A stretch of DNA of 64,000 nucleotides from Cladorhizidae sp. MBARI D1340-BT2 (Eukaryota; Porifera; Demospongiae; Poecilosclerida; Cladorhizidae): the NCBI GenBank assembly GCA_028752905.1, contig JAQNBH010000002.1, forward strand, positions 37,045,975 to 37,109,974. Reading direction: 5' to 3'. Position 1 is the first letter of the stretch. Every line of letters starts with the position of its first letter. Both the position numbers and the translations under genes were made by a program. Shown here one piece after another: positions 12,601-21,775 of the stretch. Below the pieces are notes generated by a model. It was not told where the DNA came from. It did not search any database and saw only the letters and a list, made by a program, of their open reading frames with translations.

Positions 12601-15600
12601 GAGAAACTGATTGCTCACTACGGAGAAGATAGAGATGCAGAAACATTGGATGGAGAAGAAACAGTGAAGACAGCCATGATTTCCACTGAAATACTTACAG
12701 AGTGGAAAACATTCCGCCAGCTGTTAGTCAAGCAACCACGGGATACTACTGCATCACAGCTGAAAGAACTTGTTTCAAACGACATGCTCAAGGCCATGTT
12801 TCCCAATTTGCACAAGATTGCCTCCATCTGCTTATCGATTCCAGTTTCTACTGCTTCTGTGGAGAGAAGCTTCTCACAGATGAAGATGATCAAGACTCGT
12901 TTGCGTAATTCTCTAAGTGACTGCAGCCTTTCTCACCTTATGAGGATTGCTATAGAGGCACCAGAAGTACTCTCTGAGAGCGACCTTGAAGAGATTGTGG
13001 ACGTATGGCAGAGAAAACCAAGAAGAACCTCAGTTTGACATTCCTATCATTTGAACCTGATATCATAAGCTTATTACACCTTTCTTGTATTACACCTTTC
13101 TTGACATTATTTAAAAAATATCTCTAATTTCAAGGGGGGGGGGGGGGCGAGAATGATACAAGGGGGGGCGAATGCCCCCCCCCGCCCCCCCCCCTAAATA
13201 CACCCCTGGTCTGGAGGAGATGATGGTAGCTGGTGTTATGATGTGATGGCCATCAATACTGTCCTCCCGTCACCTGATTAGCTGGTCACACATGCCTGGT
13301 AGAGCCTGGCTGTCTGCCCACCACTTACTCCCCCCCCCCCCCCCCCCACACACACACACCCCTTGCAAGTCTGTACTTCACAAGTAATAATGTGTGTGTG
13401 TGTGTGTGTGTGTTTATGTGTGTGGTGTGTGTGTGTGTGTGTGTGTGCAGGTGTACAATGAGACTATCCAGGACCTTCTGGTTCCATCAGGTCCACTCAA
13501 CCTCAGAGAGGATGCTCAAAAGGGTATGTATGCACTGTCACGTGTAGAGGTGTGGCATGTGGTTGTCATGGTGATGTGCAGTACCTATTGAATGAGTGTG
13601 ACATCATTGCATGTGACTAAAATCTATTTGTTGCCCACCCTACACTGCCTATGGTGGTAATAAGCATATTAATATCTGCTGGTGTGGGCGTGGCATGACC
13701 AATGCTTGCTGTTGTCTAGGACTGACTGTCTCGGGTCTGAGCTACCACGCCCCCAATGACGCGGTGGAGATCCTTGCCATGCTGGCGAGGGGGAATGGGA
13801 ATAGGACACAGCACCCGACGGAGGCCAATGCTACCTCGTCCCGATCCCATGCTGTCTTCCAGGTGAGTGAGAAGTTCTGGTGCAGGGAGAAGACATGTCT
13901 AGTCAGTCATTAGCACCTTCACACATCAGAGCTCACTCTTGACACCATGCCACCCACAACCACCTGTCTGACATGATTGTATGTGCCATGTGATGGTGTG
14001 TGACATGTGATGGTGTGTGACATGTGATGGTGTGTGACATGTGATGGTGTGTGACATGTGATGGTGTGTGACGTGATGTTGTATGACATGTGATGTGTGT
14101 GACATGTGATGGCGTGTGACGTGATGGCGTGTGACATGTGATGGCGTGTGACATGTGATCGTGATGGCGTGTGACATGTGATGTGTGTGACATGTGATGG
14201 CGTGTGACATGTGATGGCGTGTGACATGTGATGGTGTGACATGTGATGGCGTATGACATGTGATGGCATGTGACATGTGATGGCGTGTGACATGTAATGG
14301 TGTGTGACATGTGATGGCGTGTGACATGTGATGGTGTGTCATGTGGTTGACTAGGTGTTAGTGGAGCAGAGGGCTCGTACAGCCGGTCTGAGTGCAGAGG
14401 TGATGCAGGCCAAGATGTCTCTGATAGACCTGGCTGGCTCGGAGCGTGCTACTGTGACATCTAATAGAGGCGCGCGCCTCAGAGAAGGAGCCAACATAAA
14501 TCGCTCCTTATTGGCACTCGGCAACTGCATCAACGCCCTGGCTGCTGGCAAGGTACACACACACATCTCGCACACACACACACACACACACACATGCACT
14601 TTCACACACGTGCAGCCATCCCCTGGGTTACACGCGTGCAGCATCCCCCTGGGTTATGCGCGTGCAGCAGCCCCGTGGGTTACAGGGGGTTTCAAAATTG
14701 TTACTATAGGTCTCAAAAATTTAGTATGATGTTGCAGCGTGTACCTAGTGACACACCCCTGGTTACCAAGTACTCTTGTTGTTGCCAGGGGAAGTCTGGG
14801 GGCTATGTGCCCTACCGGGACAGTAAGCTGACTCGGCTACTCAAGGATTCCCTTGGAGGCAACTGCAGGACCGTGATGGTGGCCAATATTAGCCCCTCGG
14901 CACTCTGCTACGAGGACACTTATAATACGCTCAAGTACGCCGACAGAGCCAAGCAGATCAAAACCACGGTGGGTGAGAGGACACACACACACACACACTC
15001 TCTCTCTGGTGGGTGAGAGGACACACACACACACACACTCTCTCTCTGGTGGGTGAGAGGACACACACACACACACACTCTCTCTCTGGTGGGTGAGAGG
15101 ACACACACACACACACACACTCTCTCTCTGGTGGGTGAGAGGACACACACACACACACACTCTCTCTGGTGGGTGAGAGGACACACACACACACACACTC
15201 TCTCTGGTGGGTAAGAGGACACACACACACACACTCACACACTCTCTGGTGGGTGAGAGGACACACACACACACTCTCTCTCTCTGGTGGGTAAGAGGAC
15301 ACACACACACACTCACACACTCTCTGGTGGGTGAGAGAACACACACACACACACACTCTCTCTGGTGGGTGAGAGGACACACACACACACACACACACTC
15401 TCTGGTGGGTGAGAGGACACACACACACACACTCTCTCTGGTGGGTGAGAGGACACACACACACACACACTCTCTCTCTGGTGGGTGAGAGGACACACAC
15501 ACACACACACACACTCTCTCTGGTGGGTGAGAGGACACACACACACACACACTCTCTCTCTGGTGGGTGAGAGGACACACACACACACACACTCTCTCTG

Positions 15601-16563
15601 GTGGGTGAGAGGACACACACACACACACACACTCTCTCTGGTGGGTGAGAGGACACACACACACACTCTCTCTCTCTGGTGGGTGAGAGGACACACACAC
15701 ACACACTCTCTCTCTCTGGTGGGTGAGAGGACACACACACACACACACACTCTCTCTGGTGGGTGAGAGGACACACACACACACACACACACACTCTCTG
15801 GTGGGTGAGAGGACACACACACACACACACTCTCTCTGGTGGGTGAGAGGACACACACACACACACTCACACACTCTCTGGTGGGTGAGAGGACACACAC
15901 ACACACACTCTCTCTCTCTGGTGGGTGAGAGGACACACACACACACACACTCTCTGGTGGGTGAGAACACACACACACACACACTCTCTCTGGTGGGTGA
16001 GAGGACACACACACACACACTCACTCTCTGGTGGGTGAGAACACACACACACACACACTCTCTCTGGTGGGTGAGAGGACACACACACACACTCTCTCTG
16101 GTGGGTGAGAGGACAACACACACACACACACACTGTTGTTGTGTTGTCATTGTTGATGTGTTGTCGTGGTGGTGTTGTCATTGTTGATGTGTTGTTGTGG
16201 TGGTGTTGTCATTGTTGATGTGTTGTTGTGGTGGTGTTGTCATTGTTGATGTGTTGTCGTGGTGGTGTTGTCATTGTTGATGTGTTGTTGTGGTGGTGTT
16301 GTCATTGTTGATGTGTTGTCGTGGTGGTGTTGTCATTGTTGTTGTTGTTGATTGCTGCAGCTGGTGCGTAACGTGCTGCAGGTGGATTATCACTTGTCTA
16401 AGTACAAGGTCATCATTGAAGATCTACGCAATGAGGTGAGCATCTCTATATGCAGCACACCACACACACACACCACCAGCCTATGACTACATGTATCTCC
16501 TCCACCTCCTGTTCCTCCTCACTCTCACTTCCACCTCTTTCCTCTCTTTCTCTGTCCACTCCC

Positions 16564-16594
<31 letters not shown>

Positions 16595-19500
16595 CACTCC
16601 CTTTGTAATAGATAAGTGAACTGAAGAGCAAGATAGCTAGTGCTTCTCCCAGGACTCTGACCTATGACCTCAATGAGACAAACAGGTAAACATATACACA
16701 CATCCAGTTTTAGCTACAAAATGTGTCCTCTGCTAGTTTACTAGATTTATGTGTGTTATTCAGAGTTTACTAGAATGGTGATTGGATTACTAAAATGTAT
16801 ACATGGGATATTATTCAAAGGGAGGTTTTCTCTCTGCCAATGTGGTGAGTTCACTGCCTCTCTTGTTGCCATGCTCTCCCTGTCCTGTGCGTGTGTGTGT
16901 GTAGGTTGTGTGAGATGGTGGGGAGTGTATATGGTGAGAGGGGGAGGTTGAGGAAGCACATGGCTGACCTGGATGCCAAGGAGAGAGAGACACTGCTCAA
17001 AATATTTCGCAAGGTAAAGGGTCTGCACTGCTATAAGCTCGAGTTCAAACTCTTCACTAAAGTCTGTGTATACTCTAGTAAGGAGGGAATCTATTCTTCC
17101 TCTCCTTCTCCCATCTCCTCCTCTTCCTCCCTCCTCCATCTCCTCCTCTTCCTCCCTCCTGTCTGCCCTCTCCTGTCTGCCCTCTCCTCTCCTCGTATAT
17201 GTAACTGTTGATGTGTACGGTGGTAACCTGCATATCTGGTAAAGGGTTGCTATTATTATTTTAAGCTGTGTGTGTTGTACTATTGGTGTGGGGTTGAGAT
17301 GTTGTCTGGTCAGGTCTTCCATGTCTGCCATGTGTTGCAGGAGAGGGATGTCAGTCGCATTGAGCTGCTCTGGTCCAGCGATGTGAAGAGGAGCAAGATC
17401 TTGACACGCCTCTCTGCTCTGCGCCGACACCTCGCTGACATTCAGAGGCAGAAACAGACCATCAACGAGTACCTCTACTCCAATAATGAATCCGTGGGCC
17501 GCATCCAGGTGGAGGTTAATAGCACCTGCAGACAGCAGGAGCAGGGAGGTGAGGAAAGGGGGGGGGGGGGGGGGTCCGGGGAGCCATGGGGGGGGAGGGG
17601 GGGGGGGGAAATTGCGCGGGGCAATTGGTGGGGGGTGAGGGTATTTATTGATGTGGGTTGAGGGGTGCAGTAAAAGCTGGTTATTTCAAATCTGAACGGA
17701 CGATGGAAGCTTTCGATGCAGTGAGAACTTTCCCTAGGACATATATGGGATGCACGAATGTCACTAGACCTGGCATCCGTTAATTAATGGGTGTGGTTCC
17801 GGGATCTGGGCTGGGGTTTGCTCGGGAAGAAGTGGTGTGTGTGCTTGCAGGCAGCAGGTGCCTACAGGAGCTTGGGGTTGTGGTGAGGGTTAAGATTCTA
17901 AATAAAGTGATAAGTTACTAAGTGGGTGTGGTTTGTGCTTGTACTAGCACGTGCTTCTTCTCCCATCTGACCACACCCACAGGTGGAGTGTTGCAGCAGG
18001 TGGTGGATGCTGTCACCGAGACGAGGAAGTTGGAGGTGGAGAATGGCTACCAGTGGAAGCAGACAAAGCACTTGCTTAAGTACATCAAGAACCAGGAGAG
18101 AGAGGTCGCCAGGACAGAGAGGTGAGTGAGGGGTGTGGTGTGGGAGGAGCTAGAGGTGAGTAAGGTGTGTAGTGTGAGGCTGTGATCAGGTGACATAATG
18201 TACAGAAGATGTCATGTGATGATGCCATGCCCCCACAGGCTGCTGACCCTTTCATTATCGCTGGTCCATCGTCAACACACCTTACTGCAGAGGATGGGCA
18301 TTGACCTCTCACCTCTACAGGAGGACCTCTCATGCCTAGCCGGCTTGGCTCAAGGTGATAAGGGTGTGGCCTGGGCTGATCAGACTCGAATCATGAGTAC
18401 CAACGACCTCCGCGACGTGAGCACGTCTAATCTGACGGCCACACAACAAGAACTTTTCGACTGTTTCCTGGAGCATTCGAGCCCGTACCATAGCAGGAAG
18501 ACTCTGCCCCCCAGAGGAGGAGGGCCGTACTCCCCCCACCTAGGGATACTCACCCGCAATGCCGGCAAGTGTAGCAGTGTTAGTAATCTCTGTTGCGAGG
18601 AGAGGATCGCGAGGTCCGGGGGAGGAGAGGCTCTGCGGGGGGACTTAGAGGGCTCGACCACTCCCACTCCTTCCTTGTTAGCCATGGGAACTGCTGGCAG
18701 TGATGTGTCACGGGATAGTGACACGCCCACTTCTATGCACCTCATCACTTCCCTCCCCTCTTCTGCCACCTCCTCCACTTCTTCGCTCACCACTTCCTCG
18801 CTCTCCCGCTCTCCCTCCTTGTCCTCGTGCTTCTCTGAGAGAGACGACGTTTCCGAACTTAGTTCCTCCAGCCTGGGCTCGTTGCTCAATTCTGACCAGG
18901 AGGAACTCGACTACTCCAAGCTGGCAAGCAGGACCGTGCTGCGCTCACATGACCTGGCCAAGATGACCCTGACCTCTTCCAAAGGTCACTTCCAGTGGCA
19001 TAAGCCGCTGCTGTATGACACTTCCAACCATAGAGGGATGTACCGACAGAAGCCTATGGGGACCCCTTACCTTCCTGACGGTGATGTCACGCCCACTGAG
19101 AGGGAATTAAACACACGCTCTGCTCCTCCCATTAGAACGGTCGTGACCTCGCCCACTACTAGGGACACCCCCATTTCCACCCGAACGGAGCTGGCCACAC
19201 CCATACCTGCCCCCCAGCCGTACTCCATGTTCCAGCCGCTTCAACCACCACCTCGATCTAACAAAGCCACACCCTCTCGGATTGCGCCCAACTCTTTGTT
19301 GTCCTCACAGCAATCCACCAGTACTGACTCTGGCCTGGGGAGCATTATAGGGGGAACATTACGCAGGACCACCCTCATGCAACCTCCTCACCGACCAAAT
19401 GCCAATGGTTTCATGGTGCGTAGTTCTGGTAGCCATCTTGCTTCCCCCTCACCTGCATACTGCTCCAACGCTGCCCGGTACTGCAGCTTTGAGGACAACT

Positions 19501-21444
19501 TCACTACACCTCCAAGACCAGCATCGTCGGGGAGTCATAGGACCAGTCTATCTACACCGAACCTGACCAACCAATCAGACCTTTCTGTCGATACCGCTGT
19601 TCCTCTGAAGTACCCCATCGGTGCATTTCACAAACAAATACCCGTGCGGGCCACGCCCAATCCTTATGTCCGAGACCCTTCCCGTCTGCCACGCCCACTC
19701 ACTGGTACAATGTCATTGGGTAGCGTCCCTAATGGAAGTGGTGGGTATGCTTACCCCCATGGCACGCCCAGTAAGCCGGGGACTTCCCTGCTCAAACCTC
19801 CTACCAGCTACTCCCCGAGCCGAGGAGGAGGGGGCGTGGCCACTGGCATTCTCCACACTCAAGGTAGAATGTCTGCGCACAAGTCCGTCAAGCGAGTCTC
19901 CATCTCCGACTCAACGTCCAGCTTGTCGGATGTGGGCGTGGGAAGGGACGAACTTGCCAATAACTCGCTCTGTAGGAACCAGCAGGTGGGTGTGGCTAAA
20001 ACCGCTTCTGTTGGTAACCCTGAGGATGGGGGCGTCGCTGACGGCATCCGCAAGAGACAGGAGCACCACCGCATGTTCTCGCGCAGCAAGGTCACAAGCA
20101 AGCTGCCCAGCTACTTGAAGATGACTAAGGCCGCCGAGTCCAAGGTCGTCAGCCGGTAAGTGAGGCATAGTCTAAGTTGGTCAGTTTGGTTATAGCCACT
20201 GGTCTTGAGTTAAAACCTACCCAACTGTGTGCTCCTCTCTCTCCCTCTGTGTGAGTAGTGGCGGGGTACAGAACAAGGAGAACTTTGGTCATCATCCTGT
20301 GGTTGGAAACCATGGCAACCACAATGTTCAGATGAGACAGAAAAAGTTCACACTGAACAGGTAAGAGGTCACCACACACTAATTCCTCTCCACTCACCTC
20401 CTCCCTCTCCACTCACCTCCTCCCTCTCCACTCACCTCCTCCCTCTCCACTCACCTCCTCCCTCTCAACTCACCTCCTCCCTCTCCACTCACCTCCTCCC
20501 TCTCCACTCACCTCCCTCTCCACTCACCTCCTCCCTCTCCACTCACCTCCTCCCTCTCCACTCACCTCCCTCTCCACTCACCTCCTCCCTCTCCACTCAC
20601 CTCCTCCCTCTCCACTCACCTCCTCCCTCTCCACTCACCTCCTCCCTCTCCACTCACCTCCTCCCTCTCCACTCACCTCCTCCCTCTCCACTCACCTCCT
20701 CCCTCTCCACTCACCTCCTCCCTCTCCACTCACCTCCTCCCTCTCCACTCACCTCCCTCTCCACTCACCTCCTCCCTCTCCACTCACCTCCTCCCTCTCC
20801 ACTCACCTCCTCCCTCTCCACTCACCTCCTCCCTCTCCACTCACCTCCTCCCTCTCCACTCACCTCCTCCCTCTCCACTCACCTCCTCCCTCTCCACTCA
20901 CCTCCCTCTCCACTCACCTCCTCCCTCTCCACTCACCTCCTCCCTCTCCACTCACCTCCTCCCTCTCCACTCACCTCCTCCCTCTCCACTCACCTCCTCC
21001 CTCTCCACTCACCTCCTCCCTCTCCACTCACCTCCTCCCTCTCCACTCACCTCCTCCCTCTCCACTCACCTCCTCCCTCTCCACTCACCTCCCTCTCCAC
21101 TCACCTCCTCCCTCTCCACTCACCTCCTCCCTCTCCACTCACCTCCTCCCTCTCCACTCACCTCCTCCCTCTCCACTCACCTCCTCCCTCTCCACTCACC
21201 TCCTCCCTCTCCACTCACCTCCTCCCTCTCCACTCACCTCCTCCCTCTCCACTCACCTCCCTCTCCACTCACCTCCTCCCTCTCCACTCACCTCCTCCCT
21301 CTCTACTTACCTCCTCCTCCTTTCATTGCCTAACCTCATGCTGCTACTGTTACCAGGTCCAGGGATCATCTTAACTCGTCCAGCTCCAGCAGTTCCATCT
21401 CTCAGTCGAGCAGGTTCAACAGCGCACCCCAGCTGGCCTGTTGA
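2679..21444 (+). CDS. Kinesin-8 family motor protein, 5' end missing
   Basis: Plus-end-directed microtubule motor that, in this family, regulates microtubule length in spindles or cilia. Exons: 2679-2873, 9598-9734, 13451-13523, 13720-13862, 14355-14552, 14789-14968, 16361-16435, 16612-16685, 16905-17013, 17341-17548, 17983-18121, 18239-20155, 20259-20360, 21357-21444. All junctions are GT-AG and phases agree, giving 3,638 coding bases (about 1,211 residues) ending in TGA. The P-loop ([10 protein letters not shown]), switch I ([12 protein letters not shown]), switch II ([10 protein letters not shown]) and the [16 protein letters not shown] segment are all intact. The motor resembles KIF18 ([21 protein letters not shown]), while the neck ([16 protein letters not shown]) also recalls KIF19. 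The tail is long and Ser/Pro/Thr-rich. The N-terminal motor exon with the VRVRP-type strand is not in the window. The intact frame suggests a functional gene. Confidence 0.93.
2912..2959 (+). repeat. Duplicate of the exon 3' end with its splice donor
   Basis: 48 bases copy the last 48 bases of the exon (2826-2873) with two mismatches, followed by a second donor (GTAAGTGG instead of GTGAGTGG). The copies are 86 bp apart and separated by a TG/poly-G run. Read through from the exon, the second copy is out of frame (86 is not a multiple of three), so using its donor would break the protein. It is a decoy donor or the scar of a tandem duplication. Confidence 0.9.
3159..3208. repeat. GCTAGCTGCAGTGCCTGGTAGTG repeats, left part
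   Basis: Two tandem copies of a 22-23-bp unit (gtgctagctgcag, then tgcctggtagtg). Further copies resume at 5975-6057, immediately to the right of the hAT element. The element therefore landed inside this small array. Confidence 0.85.
3209..5974 (+). mobile_element. hAT-type DNA transposon (ZMYM1/DUF4371-like), decayed
   Basis: Contains a broken DUF4371-type hAT transposase gene (3358-5855). The ends look like imperfect terminal inverted repeats: left CATAGGCGTAGGACA at 3209, and reverse complement of the right end CAAGGGTGTAGCAGT at 5974. GGTCAGGCG recurs in both orientations just inside (3225 and 5947). An AGTGG pentamer borders both sides, but a full 8-bp target duplication is not clear because both flanks are the same tandem repeat. 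Boundaries are inferred from repeat interruption plus inverted ends. Confidence 0.75.
3358..5855 (+). pseudogene. hAT transposase, DUF4371/ZMYM1-like, with introns and frameshifts
   Basis: Recognisable in order: a TTF-type zinc-finger region ([13 protein letters not shown], then HQTAKFH), the DUF4371 body ([85 protein letters not shown]; the LCPTRWTV motif in a shifted frame near 4800) and a C-terminal hAT dimerisation region near 5620-5770. Introns with good splice sites are visible at about 3680-3741 (phase-correct SF|RRHQ join), about 3982-4071 and about 5094-5160. Frameshifts occur near 3635, 4260, 4740-4800 and after 5630, so the copy is dead. It lies on the same strand as the host kinesin. 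Confidence 0.85.
5975..6057. repeat. GCTAGCTGCAGTGCCTGGTAGTG repeats, right part
   Basis: Three to four copies, some shortened, of the unit found at 3159-3208. They continue that array after the hAT insertion. Confidence 0.85.
6058..7717. other. Kinesin intron, no gene seen
   Basis: No exon or known element is recognised. There is a (CA)n tract at about 6640-6671. Imperfect repeats of gtgatcctttacctaatgtg type occur at about 7480-7620. The last stretch before 7717 holds a repeat (gggagtgaag, then ttattagagttatatgcat) that also resumes after 9215. Confidence 0.6.
7718..7754 (+). repeat. Left 37-bp terminal inverted repeat
   Basis: Exact inverted match to 9177-9213. It starts CAGTAGGCGCC and ends GCGTTTAAA, with TA outside. 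Confidence 0.95.
9177..9213 (-). repeat. Right 37-bp terminal inverted repeat
   Basis: Exact inverted match to 7718-7754. It starts TTTAAACGC and ends GGCGCCTACTG, with TA outside. Confidence 0.95.
9598..9734 (+). CDS. Kinesin-8 exon with P-loop (Walker A)
   Basis: The acceptor is TAATTAG, ending at 9597. The split Gly codon completes [11 protein letters not shown], the nucleotide-binding loop. It continues [19 protein letters not shown] and ends in SVSISYCE with donor GTACGC at 9735. The next intron contains the second hAT element. Confidence 0.93.
10165..10196. repeat. Poly-G tract inside hAT left region
   Basis: A run of about 20 G follows ctctagg near 10172. Another G run with a downstream C run occurs at 10265-10291. 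Such tracts sit just inside both ends of this element. Confidence 0.85.
10443..10811 (+). repeat. Three tandem copies (116-138 bp) upstream of hAT transposase
   Basis: Copies start at 10443, 10581 and 10697, each beginning CATCACAC(A/G)CCACCACGTG. They contain tctcctttgtaggtttgtca and end cattatgtcatggtctt. The E-box-like CACGTG and a CRE-like TGATGTCA (copies one and two only partly) lie in each unit. The array ends just before the TATA box, so it may act as a repeated upstream promoter or transposase-binding region. Confidence 0.9.
10816..10823 (+). promoter_or_regulatory. TATA box of the hAT transposase gene
   Basis: TATAAAAG lies 34 bases before the transposase ATG at 10857, directly after the triplicated repeat. 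This spacing would give a very short leader. Confidence 0.6.
10857..13038 (+). pseudogene. hAT transposase with N-terminal zinc finger, frameshifted
   Basis: Starts [10 protein letters not shown], a short acidic/Ser-rich leader, then a basic KKSKQNKH stretch and a TTF/BED-like zinc finger (FCKVCKQSG, then [12 protein letters not shown], about residues 80-125). The body ([72 protein letters not shown]) is of the type found in ZNF862/C17orf113-like hAT proteins. The C-terminal dimerisation region is clear ([20 protein letters not shown], then [16 protein letters not shown]). Reading-frame breaks occur near 11490, 12320-12370 and 12470, so no full-length protein is possible. It ends with TGA at 13036-13038. 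Confidence 0.9.
13320..13449. repeat. Poly-C, CA and TG simple repeats before an exon
   Basis: A C run (about 13331-13347) followed by CA repeats, then a long TG run (13392-13449) that ends at the acceptor of the next kinesin exon (GTGTGCAG at 13443-13450). Confidence 0.9.
13451..13523 (+). CDS. Kinesin-8 exon: [20 protein letters not shown]
   Basis: A 73-nt exon after a TG-rich acceptor. It encodes [10 protein letters not shown], then [14 protein letters not shown] and the first base of Gly, with donor GTATGT. This matches the conserved E-V/I-Y-N-E region of kinesin motors. Confidence 0.92.
13720..13862 (+). CDS. Kinesin-8 exon with switch I
   Basis: A 143-nt exon (acceptor TTGTCTAG, donor GTGAGT). 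It encodes [20 protein letters not shown], then [20 protein letters not shown] and HAVFQ. The switch I consensus NxxSSRSH is complete. Confidence 0.94.
13974..14341. repeat. 17-bp intronic minisatellite (GACATGTGATGGTGTGT)
   Basis: About 22 copies with G/C-type variants (ggtgtgt versus ggcgtgt) and occasional shortened units. It fills most of the intron between the switch I and switch II exons. All three minus frames are open across it, which is a repeat artefact. Confidence 0.95.
14355..14552 (+). CDS. Kinesin-8 exon with switch II
   Basis: A 198-nt, phase-0 exon (acceptor GACTAG). It encodes [20 protein letters not shown], then [20 protein letters not shown] and [19 protein letters not shown]. 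Switch II (DLAGSE) and the [11 protein letters not shown] helix are intact. Confidence 0.95.
14789..14968 (+). CDS. Kinesin-8 exon: end of motor domain
   Basis: A 180-nt, phase-0 exon. It encodes [20 protein letters not shown], then [38 protein letters not shown]. The donor GTGGGTGAG at 14969 is the first of many copies of the same donor-like phrase in the adjoining array. Confidence 0.95.
14969..16138. repeat. Tandem array of about 40 bp that repeats the splice donor
   Basis: About 27-30 units of GGTGGGTGAGAGGACAC plus (AC)n and (TC)n of variable length. The first unit starts at the authentic 5' splice site of the motor-end exon (ACG|GTGGGTGAG). Every later unit carries TCTGGTGGGTGAG, nearly the same donor context. 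The variable CA and CT run lengths indicate slippage inside units as well as unit duplication. Confidence 0.95.
16139..16345. repeat. 31-bp array (GTTGTCATTGTTGATGTGTTG)
   Basis: About six copies with gtcgtgg/gttgtgg variants, directly abutting the previous array and ending just before the acceptor at 16351-16360. Confidence 0.92.
16361..16435 (+). CDS. Kinesin-8 neck exon 1
   Basis: A 75-nt, phase-0 exon (acceptor ATTGCTGCAG, donor GTGAGC). It encodes [20 protein letters not shown], then DLRNE, the neck region following the motor core in kinesin-8. Confidence 0.92.
16555..16596. repeat. Poly-C plus CA tract
   Basis: About 20 C residues followed by (AC)n in the short intron between neck exons; preceded by a CT-rich stretch. 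Confidence 0.9.
16612..16685 (+). CDS. Kinesin-8 neck exon 2
   Basis: A 74-nt exon encoding [20 protein letters not shown], then NETNR, with donor GTAAAC. It continues the coiled-coil-prone neck. Confidence 0.9.
16905..17013 (+). CDS. Kinesin-8 stalk exon
   Basis: A 109-nt exon (acceptor GTGTGTGTAG). It encodes [20 protein letters not shown], then [16 protein letters not shown]; charged helical stalk sequence. Phase joins neighbours exactly. Confidence 0.88.
17341..17548 (+). CDS. Kinesin-8 stalk exon, coiled coil
   Basis: A 208-nt exon (acceptor GTGTTGCAG). It encodes [20 protein letters not shown], then [20 protein letters not shown] and [13 protein letters not shown]; heptad-like Leu/Ile spacing. 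Donor GTGAGG at 17549 runs straight into a poly-G tract. Confidence 0.9.
17558..17636. repeat. G-rich intronic tract, potential G-quadruplex
   Basis: Several runs of 7-18 G separated by short spacers, beginning ten bases after the donor at 17549. The sequence would permit G-quadruplexes in DNA and in the pre-mRNA. Confidence 0.85.
17983..18121 (+). CDS. Kinesin-8 stalk exon
   Basis: A 139-nt exon (acceptor CCCACAG). It encodes [20 protein letters not shown], then [20 protein letters not shown] and VARTER, which is helical and charged. Phase-correct with both neighbours. Confidence 0.9.
18239..20155 (+). CDS. Kinesin-8 large tail exon
   Basis: A 1,917-nt exon (acceptor CCCCACAG, donor GTAAGT at 20156). 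After a short helical start ([20 protein letters not shown]) it is low-complexity and rich in Ser, Thr and Pro with many Arg/Lys. Examples are [20 protein letters not shown] and basic-Ser motifs such as [18 protein letters not shown]. Disordered basic tails of this kind give kinesin-8 motors extra microtubule or cargo contacts; phosphorylation is plausible. A second + frame and several minus frames are open over hundreds of bases, reflecting composition only. Confidence 0.92.
20259..20360 (+). CDS. Kinesin-8 tail exon
   Basis: A 102-nt exon (acceptor GTGAGTAG, donor GTAAGA). It encodes [20 protein letters not shown], then [14 protein letters not shown]. Confidence 0.85.
20385..21305. repeat. 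19/16-bp pyrimidine minisatellite (CTCACCTCCTCCCTCTCCA)
   Basis: About 48 near-identical units, with 16-bp variants lacking one CTC step scattered through the array. It fills the last kinesin intron as a 0.9-kb polypyrimidine tract running toward the final acceptor at 21350-21356. The complementary strand carries GGTGAG in every unit. Confidence 0.97.
21357..21444 (+). CDS. Kinesin-8 terminal exon with stop codon
   Basis: Acceptor TTACCAG. It encodes [20 protein letters not shown], then NSAPQLAC and TGA at 21442-21444. Phase agrees with the preceding exon. Confidence 0.88.
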
Positions 21445-21775
21445 TCAGGACACCTCAATCAATATCTCCACAGCTTTTACATCGTCATGACAATACATCT
21501 CATGTCTTCTGTAGAGCTGTTATGTCAACCCATTCACTTGTTCTGTTCCTCTGCTTTGCCTCCCTCCATATGTTGACTTCATGTTTGCGTGATTCATGTG
21601 CTCATCTTCACCAGTGACTCTCTGTAGGCCCTCAGCTCTCAATGTTCCAGTGACTAGCTCTCTCATGTCTGTATGCATGAGGGCTGTGATCTCTGCTATG
21701 CTGCATGTTGGAGTATTTGTATAGACATTTGTATTGCACAATAGCTGAACATTTCTTCCCAAAACAATGCACCTC
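21445..21775 (+). other. Probable kinesin 3' untranslated region
   Basis: Unique sequence between the stop codon and the satellite. No AATAAA is visible, so polyadenylation may use a variant signal or lie further on. Confidence 0.5.

Larger units (their letters stand above)
9768..13208 (+). mobile_element. hAT DNA transposon inserted in a kinesin intron
   Basis: Left end CAGGGTTGTATACAG at 9768; the right end is the complement of CAGGGGTGTATTTAG, ending at 13208. These are typical hAT terminal repeats followed by G-rich tracts. GGTCTGG lies at both borders (9761-9767 and 13208-13214). Taking AGGG as the terminus gives an 8-bp target duplication with 7 of 8 matching. It is in the sense orientation of the host gene. 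Removing the 3.4 kb leaves a kinesin intron of only about 275 bp. It carries a triplicated upstream repeat, a TATA box and a frameshifted transposase gene. Confidence 0.9.

Noticed and set aside
13919..14342. Three overlapping open frames of [12 protein letters not shown] repeats
   Set aside because: Minisatellite of 17-bp units; openness in all minus frames is a composition effect.
14837..16181. Long CVCVC/THTHT open frames on both strands
   Set aside because: They are produced by CA/TG and CT runs in the intronic array; they include the real exon only in the antisense direction.
18380..18889. Antisense open frames across the kinesin tail exon
   Set aside because: They arise from the Ser/Thr/Pro-rich composition of the sense exon; the sense frame is supported by splice phases.
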